Shown piece by piece: positions 29,075-38,709 of a stretch of 38,709 nt of DNA (positions are counted from its first letter, which is position 1; every line of letters begins with the position of its first letter). The position numbers and the translations under genes are program-made. The notes beneath the pieces were generated by a model. That model saw only the letters and a list, made by a program, of their open reading frames with translations. It did not search any database and was not told the origin of the DNA. The stretch comes from Bisbaumannia pacifica (GTDB taxonomy: Bacteria; Pseudomonadota; Gammaproteobacteria; Pseudomonadales; Halomonadaceae): assembly GCF_007989625.1 (NCBI RefSeq), contig NZ_BJUK01000034.1:1-38709 (forward strand). The letters are read 5' to 3'.

Positions 29075-30162
29075 CACGCCTCCTGCTGCAGGGCCGCCAG
29101 CTGCTCCGCCTGATGCTCCTGGAGCAGCGGCTCGACCACCTCGTCGAGCTCGCCGGCCATCACCTCCCCCAGCTTGTAGAGGGTCAGGTTGATGCGGTGA
29201 TCGGTGACCCGCCCCTGGGGGAAGTTATAGGTGCGGATACGCTCGCTGCGATCGCCGCTGCCCACCAGGGAGCGGCGGGTATCGGCCTGCTGCTGACGCT
29301 GGCTGTCCTGGGCGCTCTGCTTGAGCCTGGCGGCCAGCAGCGACATGGCCTTGGCCTTGTTCTTGTGCTGGCTGCGCTCCTCCTGGCACTCCACCACCAC
29401 CCCGGAAGGCAGGTGGGTGATGCGCACCGCCGAGTCGGTGGTGTTGACGTGCTGACCGCCGGCGCCACTGGAACGGTAGGTATCGATGCGCAGGTCGCCG
29501 CTATTGATCTCCACGTCGCCGACGGCATCGGCCTCGGGCATCACCGCCACGGTACAGGCGGAGGTATGGATACGCCCCTGGGACTCGGTGGCGGGCACCC
29601 GCTGCACCCGGTGCGCGCCGGACTCGAACTTCAGCCGCGCATAGACGCCCTCGCCCTTGACCCGGGAGATTAGCTCCTTGTAGCCGCCCTGTTCGCCATG
29701 GCTGGCGCTGATCACCTCGACCTTCCAGCCGTGCTTCTCGGCATAGCGGGAGTACATGCGGAAGAGGTCGCCGGCGAACAGCGCCGCCTCGTCGCCGCCG
29801 GTGCCGGCGCGCACTTCCAGGTAGACGCTGCGCCCGTCGTCCGGGTCCCTGGGGATCAGCAAGCGCTTGAGCTCTGCCTCCAGGGCCTCCAGGCGCTCCT
29901 GCCCCTCGGCCCGCTCCAGCTCCGCCAGCTCGCGCATCTCGGCGTCGCTGTCGGAGAGCAGCCCCTCGGCGGCGGCGATATCCGCCTCGACCCCCAGGTA
30001 GTCGTTCCAGCAGGCCACCAGCGGCTCCAGCTCGGCATACTCCCGGGAGTAATCGCGGAAGCGCGCCTGATCGGCGATCACCTCCGGCTCGGCGAGCAGG
30101 GCCGCGAGCTCTTCGAAACGCTCGGTAAAGGAGTCCAGACGCTGACGCAGTGTGGCTTTCAT
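29074..30162 (-). CDS. prfA: Peptide chain release factor 1
   Basis: The 362-residue protein carries the stop-codon reading tripeptide PAT (190-192, in [16 protein letters not shown]), which is the RF1 type for UAA and UAG. The GGQ motif lies at 235-237 in [37 protein letters not shown] is also standard. AGGA lies 6 bases ahead of ATG 30162. It is 19 bases after hemA and overlaps prmC, forming the well-known hemA-prfA-prmC operon. Confidence 0.96.
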   Translation of the reverse strand: MKATLRQRLDSFTERFEELAALLAEPEVIADQARFRDYSREYAELEPLVACWNDYLGVEADIAAAEGLLSDSDAEMRELAELERAEGQERLEALEAELKRLLIPRDPDDGRSVYLEVRAGTGGDEAALFAGDLFRMYSRYAEKHGWKVEVISASHGEQGGYKELISRVKGEGVYARLKFESGAHRVQRVPATESQGRIHTSACTVAVMPEADAVGDVEINSGDLRIDTYRSSGAGGQHVNTTDSAVRITHLPSGVVVECQEERSQHKNKAKAMSLLAARLKQSAQDSQRQQQADTRRSLVGSGDRSERIRTYNFPQGRVTDHRINLTLYKLGEVMAGELDEVVEPLLQEHQAEQLAALQQEA

Positions 30163-30181
30163 GAAGGGTCCTGTGGTTGCT

Positions 30182-31438
<1,257 letters not shown>

Positions 31439-31512
31439 GCGATCAGCGTCTTCGCTCAGGAGTCCGGGGGCGATGGTGTCGCGCACCACGCGGTGCGCGT
31501 CGCCAGAAGATC

Positions 31513-31540
31513 ATTATCGCCGGAGAAGGCCGGCAACCAA
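31513..31540 (-). promoter_or_regulatory. Probable hemA promoter
   Basis: On the minus strand TTGGTT (31535-31540) and GATAAT (31513-31518) are 16 bases apart, about 75 bases ahead of the hemA start. The -10 match is good, the -35 fair. Confidence 0.45.
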
Positions 31541-31606
31541 AACCGGCGCATTCTACCATAGCCGCAACGCAGCGGCGCCCCCGCGACGGGGACCCACATT
31601 GCCCTA

Positions 31607-31634
31607 TTGCCTCCCCCCCCTCAGCCGTTATGCT
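31607..31634 (+). promoter_or_regulatory. Possible promoter of the TPR lipoprotein-lolB-ispE genes
   Basis: TTGCCT (31607-31612) and TATGCT (31629-31634) are separated by 16 bases and lie about 30 bases before ATG 31664. The spacer holds a run of C. Confidence 0.4.
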
Positions 31635-31663
31635 GAGGCCAGGTTCCACGGAATGAGCTCACC

Positions 31664-33400
31664 ATGCCCCCACGCCTGCTGCCTCCCCTGCTGCTCAGCA
31701 CCCTGCTCGCCGCCTGCCAGGGGACGCCCTTCACCTCACCCGCCCCTCCGCTGGCGGACCCCCTGGCCAGCGCCCCGCCGGTGACGCGGGGCCTGGACGC
31801 CGAGGGCCTGGCCAGCCTGCTTACGGCGGAGCTGGCCGGCCAGCGCGGCGACTACCGGCGCGCCACCGAGGGCTACCTGAGCGCCGCCGAGCGCTACGGC
31901 GACCCCGCCCTGGTGGAGCGCGCCGCCCTGGCGGCGCGCTTCAGCGAGGACATGAGCCTGCTGGAGGAGGCCGCCCGCCGCTGGCAAGAGCAGGCCCCCG
32001 AGGCACAGGGACCGCTGCGCCTGCTGGCCAGCCTGGCCCTGCAGCGGGGCGACTGGGAAGGCGCCCTGGAGGCACGCCTGGCGTTGAGCGAGCGCGGCGG
32101 AGAAGGCGATCTCGCCGGCTTCGCCGAGCTGGCCATCGAGCAGGGCGCCTACCTGCCGCCGCTGCGGGAGCGGCTGCGCGCCTTCCTCGAGACGCTGCCC
32201 ACTGAGGCGCCGCGACATCATGACGCGGCCCTGGCCACCGCCCTGCTGGAGGCCGCCAGCGGCGAGCGCCTCGCCGCCGAGGCCCGGCTGACCCGCCTCG
32301 CCGAGGCGCGTCCCAATGATCCGGCCCTGTGGCTGCTGCGCGCCCAGCTGGCCCTGGAAGCCGAGGACGGCGCCGGCGCGCGGCGCGCGGCGCGGCGCGG
32401 CCTGGCATTGGCCCCGGACGACAGCCGCTTCACCCTGGCCCTGGCCCAGGCGGAGCTGCAGCTGGGCCGGGTGGCCGCCGCCGAGGCCCAGACCGACAGC
32501 CTGCTGGCCTACCACGGCGAACACCAGGAACTGCGCCTGGCGCTGGCGCGCCTCTACCTCGAGCATGACGCCCCGGCTCCGGCCCGCCGCCTGCTGCTGC
32601 CGCTGATCGACGCCGACGACACCCCGGCGCCGGCCTACCTGCTGCTGGGCGGCATCGCCGCCGCCGAGGGCGAGGTGGACAATGCCCTGCTCTACTATCG
32701 CCAGGTGCCGCCGGGAGAGGTCTTCCTCGCCGCCCGCCTGCAGGCGGTACGCCTGCTCGACGAGGCAGGACGCTTCGATGAGGCCCGCGACCTGCTCGCC
32801 GAGGAGCGTCGCCGCCATCCCGACGAGGCCAGCCGCCTGGCCGTCCTGGAGGTGGAGCTGCTCGACGAGCGCGAGCGGTCCGCCGAGGCGACGGCCCTAC
32901 TCGACCGCCTGCTGATGCGCCGCCCGGCCGACGCCGAGCTGCGTTACCTGCGCGCCATGCGGGCCTACCAGGCCGGCGAGGTCGCCGCCATGGAATCCGA
33001 CCTGCGCGAGCTGCTGCGCCGCGACCCGGACAACGCCCTGGCCCTGAACGCCCTGGGCTACACCTATGCGGACGAGAATCGTCGCCTCGACGAGGCCGAG
33101 CGCCTGATCACCCGGGCCCACGAGCTGGCCCCCGATAACGCCGCCATCCTCGATAGCCTGGGCTGGCTGCGCTATCGCCAGGGCGCCCCCGAGGCCGCCC
33201 TGCCCCACCTGGAGCGCGCCTACGCGCTGATGCCGGACCAGGAAGTGGCCGCCCACCTGATCGAGGTACTCTGGGCCCTGGGGCGCCACGACGAGGCCCG
33301 GGCCCGCCTCGCCGAGGCCCTGGAACGCTTCGCGACGCGCCCCTTGATCGACGACCTGCTGCAACGCCAACCCTCTCTGCTTGACCGGGACACCCCATGA
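31664..33400 (+). CDS. TPR-repeat lipoprotein upstream of lolB
   Basis: The 578-residue protein begins with a lipoprotein signal; the lipobox is LLAAC with Cys18. The rest is helical and Ala/Leu/Glu-rich, with tetratricopeptide repeats such as ALNALGYTYADENRRLDEAE, AAILDSLGWLRYRQGAPEAA and EVLWALGRHDEARARLAEAL near the C-terminus. A homologue in the same place between hemA and lolB is known in Pseudomonas. TPR proteins assemble partner complexes; the partner here is unknown. Its stop overlaps the lolB start (ATGA). An outer-membrane location is inferred from the lipobox and the LolB neighbour. Confidence 0.88.
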   Translation: MPPRLLPPLLLSTLLAACQGTPFTSPAPPLADPLASAPPVTRGLDAEGLASLLTAELAGQRGDYRRATEGYLSAAERYGDPALVERAALAARFSEDMSLLEEAARRWQEQAPEAQGPLRLLASLALQRGDWEGALEARLALSERGGEGDLAGFAELAIEQGAYLPPLRERLRAFLETLPTEAPRHHDAALATALLEAASGERLAAEARLTRLAEARPNDPALWLLRAQLALEAEDGAGARRAARRGLALAPDDSRFTLALAQAELQLGRVAAAEAQTDSLLAYHGEHQELRLALARLYLEHDAPAPARRLLLPLIDADDTPAPAYLLLGGIAAAEGEVDNALLYYRQVPPGEVFLAARLQAVRLLDEAGRFDEARDLLAEERRRHPDEASRLAVLEVELLDERERSAEATALLDRLLMRRPADAELRYLRAMRAYQAGEVAAMESDLRELLRRDPDNALALNALGYTYADENRRLDEAERLITRAHELAPDNAAILDSLGWLRYRQGAPEAALPHLERAYALMPDQEVAAHLIEVLWALGRHDEARARLAEALERFATRPLIDDLLQRQPSLLDRDTP

Positions 33401-33996
33401 CGCGACTGCTCGCCCCCCTGCTGATGCTGGCCCTGCTGGCCGGCTGCGCCACCCGCCCCCCCGTCGCCGAGCCCCCCGCCGAACGCGGTCCCTGGCGCGA
33501 CCAGGCCGCGGCCATCGAGGCCCTGAACGCCTGGGAGCTGATCGCCCGGGTCGGGCTGCGCACCCCGGACGAGGCCACCAGCGCCAACCTCGACTGGCGC
33601 CAGACCGCCTATCACTATCGCCTGCTGCTCAGCGGCCCCTTCGGCAGCGGCCGCAGCACCCTGGAAGGCCGTAGCGGTCGGGTCTCCCTGACCACCCCCG
33701 AGGGGCGTTTCGAGGCCGAGAGCCCCGAGGCCCTGCTCGAGGAGCAGCTCGGCTGGAGCCTGCCGGTCTCGGCCCTGGACCACTGGATCCGCGGCCTGCC
33801 CGCCGCCGGCGGCCATGAGCTGGAGCGCGATGCCCGGGGCTACCCGCGGCGCCTGCGCCAGGCTGGCTGGGAGATCGACTACCGCGACTGGACCTGGGCC
33901 GACGGCCTGTGGCTGCCACGGCGCCTGGTGATGACCCATGACCGCCTCCGGGTCACCCTGGTGATCAACGAGTGGCGACCGGAGGCCTCCCGGTGA
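33397..33996 (+). CDS. lolB: Outer-membrane lipoprotein receptor LolB
   Basis: The 199-residue lipoprotein has the signal LLMLALLAGC (lipobox LAGC, Cys17). The LolB pattern includes NAWELIARVGLRTPD, NLDWRQTAYHYRLLLSGPFG and LPVSALDHWIRGLP. LolB takes lipoproteins from LolA and inserts them into the outer membrane. It is coupled to the TPR lipoprotein upstream by a 4-base overlap and to ispE downstream. Confidence 0.93.
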   Translation: MTRLLAPLLMLALLAGCATRPPVAEPPAERGPWRDQAAAIEALNAWELIARVGLRTPDEATSANLDWRQTAYHYRLLLSGPFGSGRSTLEGRSGRVSLTTPEGRFEAESPEALLEEQLGWSLPVSALDHWIRGLPAAGGHELERDARGYPRRLRQAGWEIDYRDWTWADGLWLPRRLVMTHDRLRVTLVINEWRPEASR

Positions 33997-34865
33997 CCAC
34001 GACGCTGCGCCTGCCGGCCCCGGCCAAGCTCAATCGCCTGCTGCATATCACCGGCCGCCGCGCCGATGGCTATCACGAGCTGCAGACCCTCTTCCAGTTC
34101 CTCGACCACGGCGACACCCTGAGCCTCTCGCCCCGCGATGACGGCGAGCTGCGCCTGACCCCGGCCCTGCCCGGCGTCGCCGCCGCGGACAACCTGATCC
34201 TGCGCGCCGCCCGGCTGCTCCGGGAGGAGAGCGGCTGTACCCGGGGCGCCGATATCCATCTGCAGAAGCGCCTGCCGATGGGCGGCGGCCTGGGCGGCGG
34301 CAGCTCGGATGCCGCCACCACCCTGCTGGGCCTCAACGAACTCTGGGGGCTGGGCCTCTCCCGGGAGCGGCTCGCCGCCCTGGGGCTGCGCCTCGGCGCC
34401 GACGTGCCGGTCTTCGTCCACGGGCATGCCGCCTGGGCGGAGGGCATCGGCGAGCGGCTCACCCCGGTCGAGCTCGACACCCCCTGGTTCGTGGTCATTC
34501 ACCCCGGCGTTTCGGTGGCCACCCCAGCGGTCTTCAATGCCCCCGGTTTGACACGTCATACCCCCCCCATTACCATGGCGCGCGCCCTGCGGGAGGGGCC
34601 AGCGTGCTGGCACAACGACTGTGAAGCCACGGTTCGTGAGCTCTATCCACCGGTCGCCGAGGCCCTGGACTGGCTCGCCCGATTCGCCCCCACGCGACTC
34701 ACCGGCACCGGCGCCTGCCTCTTCGCCTGGTTGACGAACGAGGCGGATGCGGATAGCATTCTGCGCCGACTTGGCCGCCACGACTGGCAGGGCTTCAAGG
34801 CGCGGGGATGCAACCGATCGCCCCTCCATGCGGTGTTGGAAGAGCGAGCGACATCGGCGTCCTGA
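33993..34865 (+). CDS. ispE: 4-diphosphocytidyl-2-C-methyl-D-erythritol kinase
   Basis: The 290-residue GHMP kinase has LPAPAKLNRLLHITGRRADGY, the ATP loop PMGGGLGGGSSDAATTLLGL and the C-terminal TGTGACLFAW. It phosphorylates CDP-methylerythritol in the non-mevalonate isoprenoid pathway. GTG 33993 is chosen because it overlaps the lolB stop (GTGA) and has GGAGG 6 bases ahead. An upstream GTG at 33972 lacks such a site. Confidence 0.94.
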   Translation: MTTTLRLPAPAKLNRLLHITGRRADGYHELQTLFQFLDHGDTLSLSPRDDGELRLTPALPGVAAADNLILRAARLLREESGCTRGADIHLQKRLPMGGGLGGGSSDAATTLLGLNELWGLGLSRERLAALGLRLGADVPVFVHGHAAWAEGIGERLTPVELDTPWFVVIHPGVSVATPAVFNAPGLTRHTPPITMARALREGPACWHNDCEATVRELYPPVAEALDWLARFAPTRLTGTGACLFAWLTNEADADSILRRLGRHDWQGFKARGCNRSPLHAVLEERATSAS

Positions 34866-34901
34866 CCCGAGTCGGCCAGGCGCCGAGATCGGCAAGATTG
34901 C

Positions 34902-34976
34902 TGGGGTATAGCCAAGCGGTAAGGCAGCGGTTTTTGGTATCGCCATGCGCAGGTTCGAATCCTGCTACCCCAGCCA
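34902..34976 (+). tRNA. tRNA-Gln (anticodon UUG)
   Basis: Acceptor stem TGGGGTA (34902-34908) pairs with TACCCCA (34966-34972), followed by discriminator G and encoded CCA. The anticodon stem GCGGT/ATCGC encloses loop TTTTGGT with anticodon TTG at 34934-34936. The T-arm has GGTTCGAATCC. It lies between ispE and prs, as in Pseudomonas. Confidence 0.97.
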
Positions 34977-35036
34977 CTTCCCGCCCGACAGCTTCTCATC
35001 CCTGACGAGATCCCCAGACTCCCAAAGGTGCCGCGC

Positions 35037-35978
35037 GTGTCTAAATTGATGGTTTTCACCGGGAACGCCAATCCCGAACTCGCCCGTAAGATTGCCGAGG
35101 GCCTGGATAACCGGCTCGGCCATGCCACGGTCGGCCAGTTCAGCGATGGCGAAATCGCGGTCGAGATCAATGAGAACGTGCGCGGCAAGGACATCTTCGT
35201 CCTGCAGTCCACCTGCGCCCCCACCAACGACAACCTGATGGAACTGATCCTGATGGTGGACGCGCTGCGCCGCGCCTCCGCCCACCGGATCACCGCCGTG
35301 GTGCCCTACTTCGGCTACGCCCGTCAGGATCGCCGGGTGCGCTCCGCCCGCGTCCCCATCTCCGCCAAGGTGGTGGCCGACATGATGGTCAAGGCCGGCG
35401 TCGACCGGGTGATGACCATGGACCTGCACGCGGATCAGATTCAGGGCTTCTTCGACGTGCCGGTGGACAACGTCTACGGCTCGCCGATCCTGCTCGACGA
35501 TATCGAGCGCCAGAATTACGACGACCTGGTGGTGGTCTCCCCCGACGTGGGCGGCGTGGTCCGCGCCCGTGCCATCGCCAAGCAGCTCAACGCCGACCTG
35601 GCCATCATCGACAAGCGTCGCCCCCAGGCCAACCAGGCCCAGGTGATGCACATCATCGGCGATATCCAGGACCGCACCTGCGTGGTGGTGGACGACATGA
35701 TCGATACCGCCGGCACCCTGTGCAAGGCCGGCGAGGCCCTCAAGGATCACGGCGCCCGCCGCGTGGTGGCCTATGCCACCCACCCGATCCTCTCCGGTCC
35801 CGCCGTCGACAACATCACCGGCTCGGTGCTCGACGAGGTGGTGGTCACCGACACCATCCCCCTCTCCGAGACCGCCCGCCGCAGCGGCAAGATTCGCCAG
35901 CTGAGCGTGGCCGGGCTGATCGCCGAGGCGATCCGTCGGGTCAGCAACGAAGAATCCGTCAGCGCCATGTTCCACTGA
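35037..35978 (+). CDS. prs: Ribose-phosphate pyrophosphokinase
   Basis: The 313-residue enzyme has the class I PRPP synthase landmarks: [56 protein letters not shown] and the PRPP loop [14 protein letters not shown]. It makes PRPP from ribose-5-phosphate and ATP. GTG 35037 fits the family start ([15 protein letters not shown]) and has AAAGGTG a few bases ahead. GTG 35028 overlaps that site. Confidence 0.95.
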   Translation: MSKLMVFTGNANPELARKIAEGLDNRLGHATVGQFSDGEIAVEINENVRGKDIFVLQSTCAPTNDNLMELILMVDALRRASAHRITAVVPYFGYARQDRRVRSARVPISAKVVADMMVKAGVDRVMTMDLHADQIQGFFDVPVDNVYGSPILLDDIERQNYDDLVVVSPDVGGVVRARAIAKQLNADLAIIDKRRPQANQAQVMHIIGDIQDRTCVVVDDMIDTAGTLCKAGEALKDHGARRVVAYATHPILSGPAVDNITGSVLDEVVVTDTIPLSETARRSGKIRQLSVAGLIAEAIRRVSNEESVSAMFH

Positions 35979-36020
35979 GACAGGGCGCTCGGTAACCGCC
36001 CGGCGCCGCCGGGCTCCTGG

Positions 36021-36057
36021 GAAGCGTTATCGCCTGGTCGCGGGGATAACGCTTTCT
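36021..36057 (+). terminator. Hairpin between prs and rplY (terminator or attenuator)
   Basis: AAGCGTTATC (36022-36031) pairs perfectly with GATAACGCTT (36045-36054), followed by TCTC. It lies 43 bases after the prs stop and 28 before rplY. The short T-run suggests partial termination. Confidence 0.55.
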
Positions 36058-36081
36058 CGATCCAACCCATGAGGTTTTCCA

Positions 36082-36717
36082 ATGTCCGAATTCACTTTGA
36101 CTGCCAGCGTTCGTAACGACCTGGGGAAAGGTGCGAGCCGCCGCCTGCGTCGTGCGAACCTCGAGGTGCCCGCCATCATCTACGGTGGTGAGAAGGCGCC
36201 CCAACCGATCTCCGTCGAGAAGTCCGCCTTCTACAAGGCCATCGAGGACGAGGCCTTCTTCGCCTCCGTGATCACCCTCGACGTGGCCGGCCAGAAGGAG
36301 ACCGTGGTGGTGCGTGACCTGCAGCGTCACCCCTTCAAGCCGCTGGTCACCCACGCCGACTTCCTGCGTGTCGATGCCACTCACGCCATCACCATCAAGG
36401 TGCCGCTGCACGTGATCGGTGAAGAGCAGAGCAAGGCCATCAAGGAGCAGGGCGGCGAGCTGCACGTCCTGGCCAACGAAGTGGAAGTGAGCTGCCTGCC
36501 CAAGGACCTGCCCGACTTCCTGGAAATCGACATCACCGAGACCGAGATCGGCCAGATCCTGCACCTCTCCGACCTCAAGCTGCCGGCCGGCGTGACCCTG
36601 GTCGAACTGAGCCACGGTGCCGACCACGACCAGGCCCTGGTCAGCCTGACCAAGCCCAAGGTGCGTGGCGGTGACGAGGCCGAAGGCGAAGAAGGTGGCG
36701 AAGAGAGCGCCGAATAA
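36082..36717 (+). CDS. rplY: 50S ribosomal protein L25 (general stress protein Ctc type)
   Basis: The 211-residue protein has an N-terminal L25 domain ([35 protein letters not shown]) and the C-terminal TL5-like domain of the Ctc form ([33 protein letters not shown]). It binds 5S rRNA in the large subunit. The tail after about residue 190 is highly acidic ([15 protein letters not shown]), consistent with a halophile. GAGG precedes ATG 36082. Confidence 0.95.
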   Translation: MSEFTLTASVRNDLGKGASRRLRRANLEVPAIIYGGEKAPQPISVEKSAFYKAIEDEAFFASVITLDVAGQKETVVVRDLQRHPFKPLVTHADFLRVDATHAITIKVPLHVIGEEQSKAIKEQGGELHVLANEVEVSCLPKDLPDFLEIDITETEIGQILHLSDLKLPAGVTLVELSHGADHDQALVSLTKPKVRGGDEAEGEEGGEESAE

Positions 36718-36727
36718 GTCGCTTCTC

Positions 36728-36747
36728 GGGAGGCGTCCTCGCCTCCC
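36728..36747 (+). other. First hairpin after rplY
   Basis: GGGAGGCG (36728-36735) pairs perfectly with CGCCTCCC (36740-36747) around TCCT. It precedes the stronger terminator at 36760 and may help stop transcription. Confidence 0.5.
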
Positions 36748-36759
36748 TTCGCCCGTTCG

Positions 36760-36791
36760 ATCAAGCGCCCCACGGGGCGCTTGATTGCTTT
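36760..36791 (+). terminator. Terminator between rplY and pth
   Basis: ATCAAGCGCCCC (36760-36771) pairs perfectly with GGGGCGCTTGAT (36774-36785), followed by TGCTTT. It lies very close to the pth ribosome site. Confidence 0.75.
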
Positions 36792-36805
36792 GTGGAGATG
36801 CCATC

Positions 36806-37399
36806 ATGCCCCAGATCAAGGCGATCATCGGACTCGGCAACCCCGGCCCCGACTACGAGGCGACCCGGCATAATGCCGGCGCCTGGCTGGTCCAGGCCCT
36901 GGCCAGGCGCGGGCTCAGCGAGCTGCGCCCCGAGAAGAAGTTCCTGGGCCGCTATGCCAAGGTGCGCCTGGACGGTCACGAGGTCCACCTGCTCGAGCCC
37001 ACCACCTTTATGAATCGCAGCGGCGCCGCCGTGGCGGCGCTATGCAATTTCTACAAGCTGGCCCCGAACGAGCTGCTGGTGGCCCACGACGAACTGGATA
37101 TCGCCCCCGGCACCGCCCGCTACAAGAGCGGCGGCGGCCACGGCGGCCATAACGGCCTGCGCGATATCATCAGCGCCCTGGGTAACGACAAGGCCTTCCA
37201 CCGGCTGCGCATCGGCATCGGCCACCCGGGCAACGCCAAGCAGGTGGTCAACTATGTGCTGGGCCGTCCCGGCAAGGCGGAGCTTGCCGCCATCGAGGCC
37301 GCCCTGGACGAAATCCAGGCCACCCTCCCCGACGCCCTGGCCGGCGACTGGGCCCGGGCCATGAATCGGCTGCATGGCTTTACGGCGCAAAGCGCCTAG
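36806..37399 (+). CDS. pth: Peptidyl-tRNA hydrolase
   Basis: The 197-residue enzyme has IIGLGNPGPDYEATRHNAG with catalytic His22. LLEPTTFMNRSG, VAHDELDIAPG and SGGGHGGHNGLRDI follow. It frees tRNA from peptidyl-tRNAs that drop off the ribosome. ATG 36806 has GGAG (about 36794-36797) ahead and aligns with the family; an upstream GTG-like start does not. Normal length. Confidence 0.96.
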   Translation: MPQIKAIIGLGNPGPDYEATRHNAGAWLVQALARRGLSELRPEKKFLGRYAKVRLDGHEVHLLEPTTFMNRSGAAVAALCNFYKLAPNELLVAHDELDIAPGTARYKSGGGHGGHNGLRDIISALGNDKAFHRLRIGIGHPGNAKQVVNYVLGRPGKAELAAIEAALDEIQATLPDALAGDWARAMNRLHGFTAQSA

Positions 37400-37405
37400 C
37401 AGACC

Positions 37406-37457
37406 AAGGAAGAAGCCTGGCCCCAGCGCATCCGGGGGGTTGGCCTTCTTCCTGTTT
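37406..37457 (+). terminator. Terminator after pth
   Basis: AGGAAGAAG (37407-37415) pairs with CTTCTTCCT (37445-37453), with further inner GC pairing, followed by GTTTC. It starts 7 bases after the pth stop. Confidence 0.65.
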
Positions 37458-37562
37458 CGGCGGCGTAGCCGCGCTCTTGCCCCTGAATCGCTTATCTCTG
37501 CCGGCTTGGTCGAGTAGAATAGCGGCCAATCGCCTATCACGAACACCTTCCAGGAAGATCCC

Positions 37563-38654
37563 ATGGGTTTTAACTGCGGTATCGTCGGCCTGCCCAATGT
37601 GGGCAAGTCCACCCTCTTCAATGCGCTGACCAAGTCCGGCATCGACGCCGAGAACTTCCCCTTCTGCACCATCGAACCCAATGTCGGTATCGTGCCGATG
37701 CCCGATCCGCGCCTCGACAAGCTGGCCGAGATCGTCAAGCCCCAGAAGGTGCTGCCCACCACCATGGAGTTCGTGGATATCGCCGGCCTGGTGGCGGGCG
37801 CCTCCAAGGGCGAGGGCCTGGGCAACCAGTTCCTGGCCAATATCCGCGAGACCCAGGCCATCGCCCATGTGGTGCGCTGCTTCGATAACGACAACGTGAT
37901 CCATGTCGCCAACCAGGTGGATCCCCGCGCCGATATCGAGACCATCAACCTGGAGCTGGCCCTGGCCGACCTGGACACCGTGGAGCGGGCCATCCAGCGC
38001 CTGGTGCGGGTCGCCAAGGGCGGCGACAAGGAGGCGATCGCCACCAAGGCGATCCTCGAGCGCATCCAGCCGCACCTGGCCGAGGGCCAGCCGCTGAGAA
38101 GCTTCGGCCTCGATGATGACGAGAAGAAGGCACTCAAGAGCTTCGGCTTCCTGACGCTGAAGCCCACCATGTATATCGCCAACGTCAACGAGGACGGCTT
38201 CGAGGCCAACCCCTACCTGGAGGTAGTCCAGGAGATCGCCGCCGAGGAAGGCGCCGTGGTGGTCCCGGTATGCAACCAGATCGAGGCGGAGATCGCCGAG
38301 CTGGACGACGAGGAACGCGCCATGTTCCTCGACGAGATGGGCATGGAGGAGCCGGGGCTCGATCGGGTGATCCGCGCCGGCTACGAGCTGCTCGGCCTGC
38401 AGACCTACTTCACCGCCGGGGTCAAGGAAGTGCGCGCCTGGACCGTCAAGGTCGGCGCCACCGCCCCCGAGGCCGCCGGGGTGATCCACACCGACTTCCA
38501 GAAGGGCTTTATCCGCGCCGAGGTGATCGGCTACGACGACTATGTCGCCCTGGGCGGCGAGCAGGGCGCCAAGGATGCCGGCAAGTGGCGCCTGGAGGGC
38601 AAGGAGTATGTCGTCAAGGACGGCGATGTGATCCACTTCCGCTTTAACGTCTAG
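37563..38654 (+). CDS. ychF: Redox-responsive ATPase YchF (Obg-like)
   Basis: The 363-residue protein has the P-loop [12 protein letters not shown] (9-20), [20 protein letters not shown] (G3 region) and IANVNED in place of the usual NKxD, which gives YchF its preference for ATP. The C-terminal TGS domain runs from [14 protein letters not shown] to HFRFNV. YchF binds ribosomes and affects translation fidelity and oxidative-stress response. It follows pth, its usual neighbour. GGAAG lies 6-7 bases ahead of ATG 37563. The 55 bases after the stop hold nothing I can name. Confidence 0.96.
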   Translation: MGFNCGIVGLPNVGKSTLFNALTKSGIDAENFPFCTIEPNVGIVPMPDPRLDKLAEIVKPQKVLPTTMEFVDIAGLVAGASKGEGLGNQFLANIRETQAIAHVVRCFDNDNVIHVANQVDPRADIETINLELALADLDTVERAIQRLVRVAKGGDKEAIATKAILERIQPHLAEGQPLRSFGLDDDEKKALKSFGFLTLKPTMYIANVNEDGFEANPYLEVVQEIAAEEGAVVVPVCNQIEAEIAELDDEERAMFLDEMGMEEPGLDRVIRAGYELLGLQTYFTAGVKEVRAWTVKVGATAPEAAGVIHTDFQKGFIRAEVIGYDDYVALGGEQGAKDAGKWRLEGKEYVVKDGDVIHFRFNV

Positions 38655-38709
38655 AATACAAGCCGTTAGCTCTCTCGCTGTCGAGGCCCGAGGCTATCCT
38701 GGGGGCAAG

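Overview
The window is high-GC DNA with the codon use and gene content of a gammaproteobacterium. The run hemA / prfA / prmC on one strand and TPR lipoprotein / lolB / ispE / tRNA-Gln / prs / rplY / pth / ychF on the other is the order I know from Pseudomonas-like and Halomonas-like genomes. I infer a Halomonadaceae-type halophile from the acidic tail of L25, the NhaC-type antiporter and the polyamine genes, but the sequence does not prove the genus. There is no phage, insertion sequence, integrase or CRISPR array.

Layout. (1) 1-6510: a polyamine catabolism block. On the minus strand are puuD, a spuC-type aminotransferase and the start of a puuC-type aldehyde dehydrogenase that runs off the left edge. 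Divergent from these are puuA and an NhaC-family membrane transporter with a periplasmic N-terminal extension. (2) 6763-14299: an AraC-family regulator of clearly lower GC, followed by a two-partner secretion pair: a 1540-residue TpsA exoprotein with ESPR leader, TPS domain, two GLUG blocks, an MBG-like part and a Pro-Glu tail, and its TpsB outer-membrane transporter. (3) 14330-17808: a glycine-zipper envelope protein and, divergently, an 855-residue FAD oxidoreductase/GcvT fusion of the dimethylglycine/sarcosine dehydrogenase type. (4) 17810-26226: a minus-strand run of FAD oxidase, PuuA-like ligase, potF, potG, potH, potI and a second FAD oxidase, with a strong terminator after potI. (5) 26719-31438: moeB, lrp, prmC, prfA and hemA on the minus strand. 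(6) 31664-38654: the conserved housekeeping run on the plus strand.

How the genes fit together. PotFGHI would import putrescine. PuuA and the PuuA-like ligase would glutamylate it, the two PuuB-like oxidases would oxidise the product, PuuC would oxidise the aldehyde and PuuD would release GABA. SpuC offers a parallel transamination route. The fused FAD/GcvT enzyme stands beside this system and may link it to N-methylamine demethylation and one-carbon units. An Lrp-type regulator next door is a candidate controller.

The least ordinary parts are the hairpin that ends exactly at the tpsA start codon, the internally duplicated TpsA adhesin with its low-GC AraC neighbour, the DMGDH-like fusion in a polyamine locus, the long imperfect palindrome after puuA, and operator-like palindromes near lrp and the fusion gene.
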